Source: Proteus faecis
GTDB lineage: Bacteria; Pseudomonadota; Gammaproteobacteria; Enterobacterales; Enterobacteriaceae
Direction: 5' to 3'
DNA length: 64,000 nt
Assembly (NCBI RefSeq): GCF_003144395.1
Contig: NZ_PENZ01000012.1
Coordinates: 1 to 64,000 of the forward strand
Of this stretch, positions 61,688 through 64,000 are shown piece after piece. Made by a program: the position numbers and the translations under genes. Each line of letters starts with the position of its first letter. Position 1 is the first letter of the stretch. The notes under the pieces were generated by a model. The model searched no databases. It saw nothing but the letters and a program-made list of their open reading frames with translations, and had not been told where the DNA came from.

Positions 61688-64000
61688 TCTTTAATTTCCT
61701 CAATAGGTAAAGTTTTTTGTAATTCACTTACCGTAGCGTAACGTTTCCATTGTTTATTTTCAGCGTAATCAGCATCTTTGCCATCTTTACCAATAACTTG
61801 AGAGACAAAAATAAATCCGTTCGGTTTTATAATTGCTTTTTCGTAAAATTCAATAGCTTGTTTTAACGTTACTTTATTAAGCTCAGCCAAGAATTTTTCA
61901 CGTCCATCATATTTTAAGTTATTACGATGGAAGTCATTTCGATAAAGAGAAACTTCTTCATAGAATGTTTGAGGTGGTTGTTTAACTTCAGTAATAATCG
62001 CCTGTTTATACTGATTAAAATCAGCTTCACTCATTTTTTTCAAACGTTCGTAAGCTTGTTGATAAAATGCGTTATAGCGCTTATTTAAGTAGACAGGTGG
62101 TTTGGCATTACTTTGCAGTAAAAAGCCGATCCCTGATTGTTCACCCATAGAGCTTGGGTAAGCAAATACCGCATAACCTAGCTGCTCTTCTGTTCTTAAT
62201 TGATCATAAAACCAAGGTTTGATAACAGACGCTAGCACTGAAGAAATTGCTTGACCTTCAAGTCGGCTATAACCTATTGGGATATAAAGCTCACCTAATG
62301 CATTATCTGTACTCTTCGATTTACTTTGGAATTCAACCGCATTTAATTTATTGAATACTAATGTTTCACCGATCCAATATTCTGTACCTTGATTACCTAA
62401 TAATTCGTGTGCAGATTTAGCAATATCGCGACTTTGCTCTGGCGTTAAGTTACCAATAATCAGCGCTTGAAGTGCCGAGTTTTTAATTACTTCACGGCGA
62501 TTATCAATAATATCTTGCAGTGTAATTGACTCTAATGCTTTGAGTTTGTCAGCTTCTTCATAATACGGGATCGTATTTAATCGGCGAGCCGGTAACATCG
62601 CTTCTTCAAATGCTTTTAAGTTATGAGTCACATCAAGTTGTTCACGATACCAAGATTTAGCTTGATCGAGCTCTTCTTGAGTTGATTCGAAACTCATATA
62701 GCTTTTCAGTGTAGCATTAACGAGTTCTGGTAAATGTTGTGTATAACCATTCATTGAAAAATCAATACCTTGTCCTGATGAGGATGAGATATTCATTCCA
62801 GCAACAGAAGCTTGGTAAGATAATTCACTTAATGCTAAACCAGCAAGATAATCCGTTAAAGTTTGTGTTACTTGTTGCTTAACAGTAATGTCTGATCCCT
62901 TATTCACTAAACTTAATGTCACACTGGCCTTTGGCTCATCAGAGAAATAATGTGATGGCATATAAAACAAGCGAGCGCTTTTATCTTGCCACAACAATTC
63001 TGGTTTGATGATTTTGTTATCCGCATCGATCAGAGAAAGATTATCAGGAATATAAGGATTAAGTGCTGGCAATGATAATGAAATATCATCCGATAATGTT
63101 TGCCATGTTTTTAATTGCTTATCTGTGATTCTATCAACCTGATAAGGGGCATTAACAAAGTAGGCTTGTTTATTAGAGGGCTCATTAGGGCTTATTACCC
63201 AAATACGCGCTTTCTCTGGTGTAAGAGAGTCAAGACGAGAAAGGATAGCTGAAGGCTCATACTTATCAGCAATATAACCCGCATTTAGGATATTTTTGAT
63301 TGGATAACGCAACATCATATCCGAAATACCTTCTATGTAATTCATATCTCTTACAATAGAGCCATAACGGAATGAGAGATCTAATACATTCGCAATTTCA
63401 TCAAAGTAACGTTGACTGATACCTTCCGTCTTAATTAAACGAATGTATGAAAAGATAGCGGAAATCACTTTGTCTTTTTGCGCTAAGCCTTTATCTGTCA
63501 GCGCAACATAAATCGTAAATGAGCCTTGATTCCGATCGATATAAGGCTCTGAAGATGCACTAATACTTTCAGCTAAACCTTGATCTTGTAGCCATGTTGC
63601 CAATGTACCTGCACTAAGATTACCGATTAAATAACCAATATATTCATCAGATTTACTACGAAAATCAGCAACATTGTTATCTATACCAAACTCAATTTGT
63701 AAAGTCTTTTGCGGTTGAGCGGGTACTAAATGGATCATTAACCCTTTTTCTTTATCCGTCATAGCAGGTACTGTGGTGACGGGCACATCTGCCTTTTTAT
63801 TCGGGATACGAGCGAAAGTATTTGCGGCTAATTTAGATAACTCATCGAGTGATTTATTACTATAAATAACACCATTCATTAAATTACCAGAATAGTGTTT
63901 TTGATAGAATTTAATCAATTCATCTTGAAGCTTACTATTTGGTTTATCACTTAATGTCTCTAAGTTCCCCCCCATAAAGCGAGAACTTGGATGTAATGGA
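61684..64000 (-). CDS. ptrA: Protease III (pitrilysin) PtrA, 5' end outside window
   Basis: PtrA is a periplasmic M16 zinc metalloprotease that degrades small peptides such as the insulin B chain. The frame stays open through the right edge: codons upstream of the internal ATG at 63975 still read P-L-H-P-S-S-R-F-M-G-G-N-L-E-T-L, matching the family. The gene is therefore cut, and the signal peptide and HxxEH zinc motif are beyond 64000. The C-terminal M16 halves are present (LRTEEQLGYAVFAYP). It is followed by recB with a 4 nt overlap, as in E. coli. Confidence 0.94.
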   Translation of the reverse strand, partial: PLHPSSRFMGGNLETLSDKPNSKLQDELIKFYQKHYSGNLMNGVIYSNKSLDELSKLAANTFARIPNKKADVPVTTVPAMTDKEKGLMIHLVPAQPQKTLQIEFGIDNNVADFRSKSDEYIGYLIGNLSAGTLATWLQDQGLAESISASSEPYIDRNQGSFTIYVALTDKGLAQKDKVISAIFSYIRLIKTEGISQRYFDEIANVLDLSFRYGSIVRDMNYIEGISDMMLRYPIKNILNAGYIADKYEPSAILSRLDSLTPEKARIWVISPNEPSNKQAYFVNAPYQVDRITDKQLKTWQTLSDDISLSLPALNPYIPDNLSLIDADNKIIKPELLWQDKSARLFYMPSHYFSDEPKASVTLSLVNKGSDITVKQQVTQTLTDYLAGLALSELSYQASVAGMNISSSSGQGIDFSMNGYTQHLPELVNATLKSYMSFESTQEELDQAKSWYREQLDVTHNLKAFEEAMLPARRLNTIPYYEEADKLKALESITLQDIIDNRREVIKNSALQALIIGNLTPEQSRDIAKSAHELLGNQGTEYWIGETLVFNKLNAVEFQSKSKSTDNALGELYIPIGYSRLEGQAISSVLASVIKPWFYDQLRTEEQLGYAVFAYPSSMGEQSGIGFLLQSNAKPPVYLNKRYNAFYQQAYERLKKMSEADFNQYKQAIITEVKQPPQTFYEEVSLYRNDFHRNNLKYDGREKFLAELNKVTLKQAIEFYEKAIIKPNGFIFVSQVIGKDGKDADYAENKQWKRYATVSELQKTLPIEEIKE

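Overview
The window is chromosomal DNA of a low-GC member of the Enterobacterales, most likely a Proteus or close relative (Morganellaceae). Nearly every protein reads as an ortholog of an Escherichia coli housekeeping protein, and gene order follows E. coli blocks. The codon usage and spacers are AT-rich, an ERIC repeat is present, and ptsG sits in an unusual place. The species assignment is inference; orthology rests on remembered family sequences, not on a search.

Left block (1-35.7 kb), equivalent to the E. coli 4-5 min region. It starts at the promoters of an rRNA operon that reads out of the window to the left. Then come gmhB, the MetJ-type metNIQ methionine importer, rcsF, trmO, proS, nlpE, rof, tilS and an extra short-chain dehydrogenase gene. 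A long leftward cell-envelope cluster follows (uppS-cdsA-rseP-bamA-skp-lpxD-fabZ-lpxA-lpxB-rnhB-dnaE-accA). Upstream of it lie dxr, frr, pyrH, tsf and rpsB, then divergent map, glnD, dapD and a DUF3461 gene. Together these make undecaprenyl-PP, CDP-diacylglycerol, lipid A and the outer-membrane assembly machine, beside translation and replication genes.

Junction and insert (35.7-39.9 kb). The DUF3461 gene is followed directly by yqcA, which in E. coli lies in the 63 min region, so two distant E. coli blocks are joined here. Between yqcA and truC sits an insert of about 3.6 kb. It holds a very AT-rich orphan gene for a 557-residue lysine/asparagine-rich protein and ptsG with its own CRP/Mlc-like control region.

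Right block (39.9-64 kb), equivalent to E. coli 63 min: truC, yqcC, a candidate short CsrB-type regulatory RNA with a UvrY-like box, syd, queF, ppnN, xni, rlmM, ygdD, gcvA/gcvB, csdA-csdE, tcdA, mltA, five tandem initiator tRNA genes, amiC, argA with a double ARG box, recD, recB and the 3' part of ptrA, which is cut by the window end.

There is no prophage, transposase, CRISPR array or toxin-antitoxin pair. The points most worth a second look are the orphan gene, the compact CsrB-like RNA, a candidate small RNA or attenuator between dxr and uppS, the initiator-tRNA tandem array, and an ERIC element that encodes the last codons of tcdA.
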